From the NCBI GenBank assembly GCA_905372345.1, contig CAJPPE010000106.1, positions 1 to 6,135 of the forward strand: a stretch of DNA of 6,135 bases, in the 5' to 3' direction. The notes under the pieces are model-generated. The model was not told the origin of the DNA. It worked only from the letters and a program-made list of their open reading frames with translations, and did not search any database. The stretch comes from an uncultured Treponema sp. GTDB taxonomy: Bacteria > Spirochaetota > Spirochaetia > Treponematales > Treponemataceae. The translations under genes and the position numbers were made by a program. This document shows, in pieces, positions 6,002 to 6,135 of this stretch. Every line of letters begins with the position of its first letter. The stretch's first letter is position 1.

Positions 6002-6007
6002 CCAATA

Positions 6008-6135
6008 TTATTTTTTATAGATCATGTGGGTAGCCGACTTTTCGACATCTTCTACAGCCTCATAAAAGGCTTCTACTACCGTGGGATGCGGATACATGGA
6101 TTTTAAGATATTTTCTCTCTTAGCCTTGTTTGTTA
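6008..6135 (-). CDS. lpdA: Dihydrolipoamide dehydrogenase (L protein), C-terminal 41 residues
   Basis: Only the 3' end of this gene is in the window. The 41 residues include the C-terminal signature of E3 enzymes, MYPHPTVVEAFYEAVED, in which the His-Pro-Thr histidine and the following Glu form the proton-relay pair that serves the partner subunit's disulfide. The tail after it (VEKSATHMIYKK) is ordinary. As the L-protein of the GCS, this FAD enzyme reoxidises dihydrolipoyl-GcvH and reduces NAD+. It may also serve other lipoyl complexes. The placement directly upstream of the gcv genes supports a GCS role, but its own terminator shows that it is not simply the first cistron of that operon. FAD, NAD and redox-disulfide domains lie outside the window, so other members of the flavoprotein disulfide reductase family cannot be fully excluded. 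Confidence 0.82.
   Translation of the reverse strand, partial: TNKAKRENILKSMYPHPTVVEAFYEAVEDVEKSATHMIYKK

Overview
The window carries an almost complete glycine cleavage system (GCS) locus, with every convincing gene on the minus strand. Transcription therefore runs from high to low coordinates. Base composition is moderately AT-rich. The split P-protein (separate GcvPA and GcvPB), the bacterial gene style and the family resemblances fit an anaerobic host-associated bacterium. My best guess is an oral-type spirochaete of the Treponema denticola kind. That assignment rests on recognition, not on a database search.

Layout in the direction of transcription: (1) 6135-6008, the last 41 codons of a dihydrolipoamide dehydrogenase gene (lpdA, the L-protein), followed by a strong intrinsic terminator at 5972-6001. 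(2) 5960-5878, a promoter region with a good sigma70-type -35/-10 pair, whose -35 lies inside one arm of a perfect 9-bp inverted repeat. (3) 5877-5473, a small membrane-anchored protein resembling bacterial PH-domain proteins, starting at TTG. (4) 5482-5427, a long imperfect palindrome that covers this gene's stop codon and fills the spacer to gcvT. (5) 5405-2413, gcvT, gcvH and gcvPA, closely spaced except for a 185-bp gap between gcvH and gcvPA. That gap holds an array of hairpins flanked by an 11-bp direct repeat. gcvPA and gcvPB overlap by one base (TAATG). (6) gcvPB ends at 967 and is followed by a strong terminator at 922-953. (7) 885-1, a 5'-complete but 3'-truncated gene for an HrgA-like protein with a HARE-HTH domain and a PD-(D/E)xK nuclease-like domain.

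How the genes work together: GcvPA and GcvPB form the PLP-dependent decarboxylase (P-protein). It loads the aminomethyl group of glycine onto the lipoyl arm of GcvH. GcvT passes the one-carbon unit to tetrahydrofolate, releasing ammonia. LpdA reoxidises the dihydrolipoyl arm with NAD+. All four activities are encoded here, so the locus is functionally self-contained, although lpdA appears to be a separate transcription unit. I see no glycine riboswitch. The least expected features are the repeat-flanked hairpin array, the Cys-Cys-Cys-Cys-Lys C-terminus of GcvPB, the PH-like membrane protein heading the operon, and the orphan restriction-type protein beyond the terminator. No tRNA, rRNA, CRISPR array or transposase gene is visible. 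No stretch over 300 bases lacks a gene.
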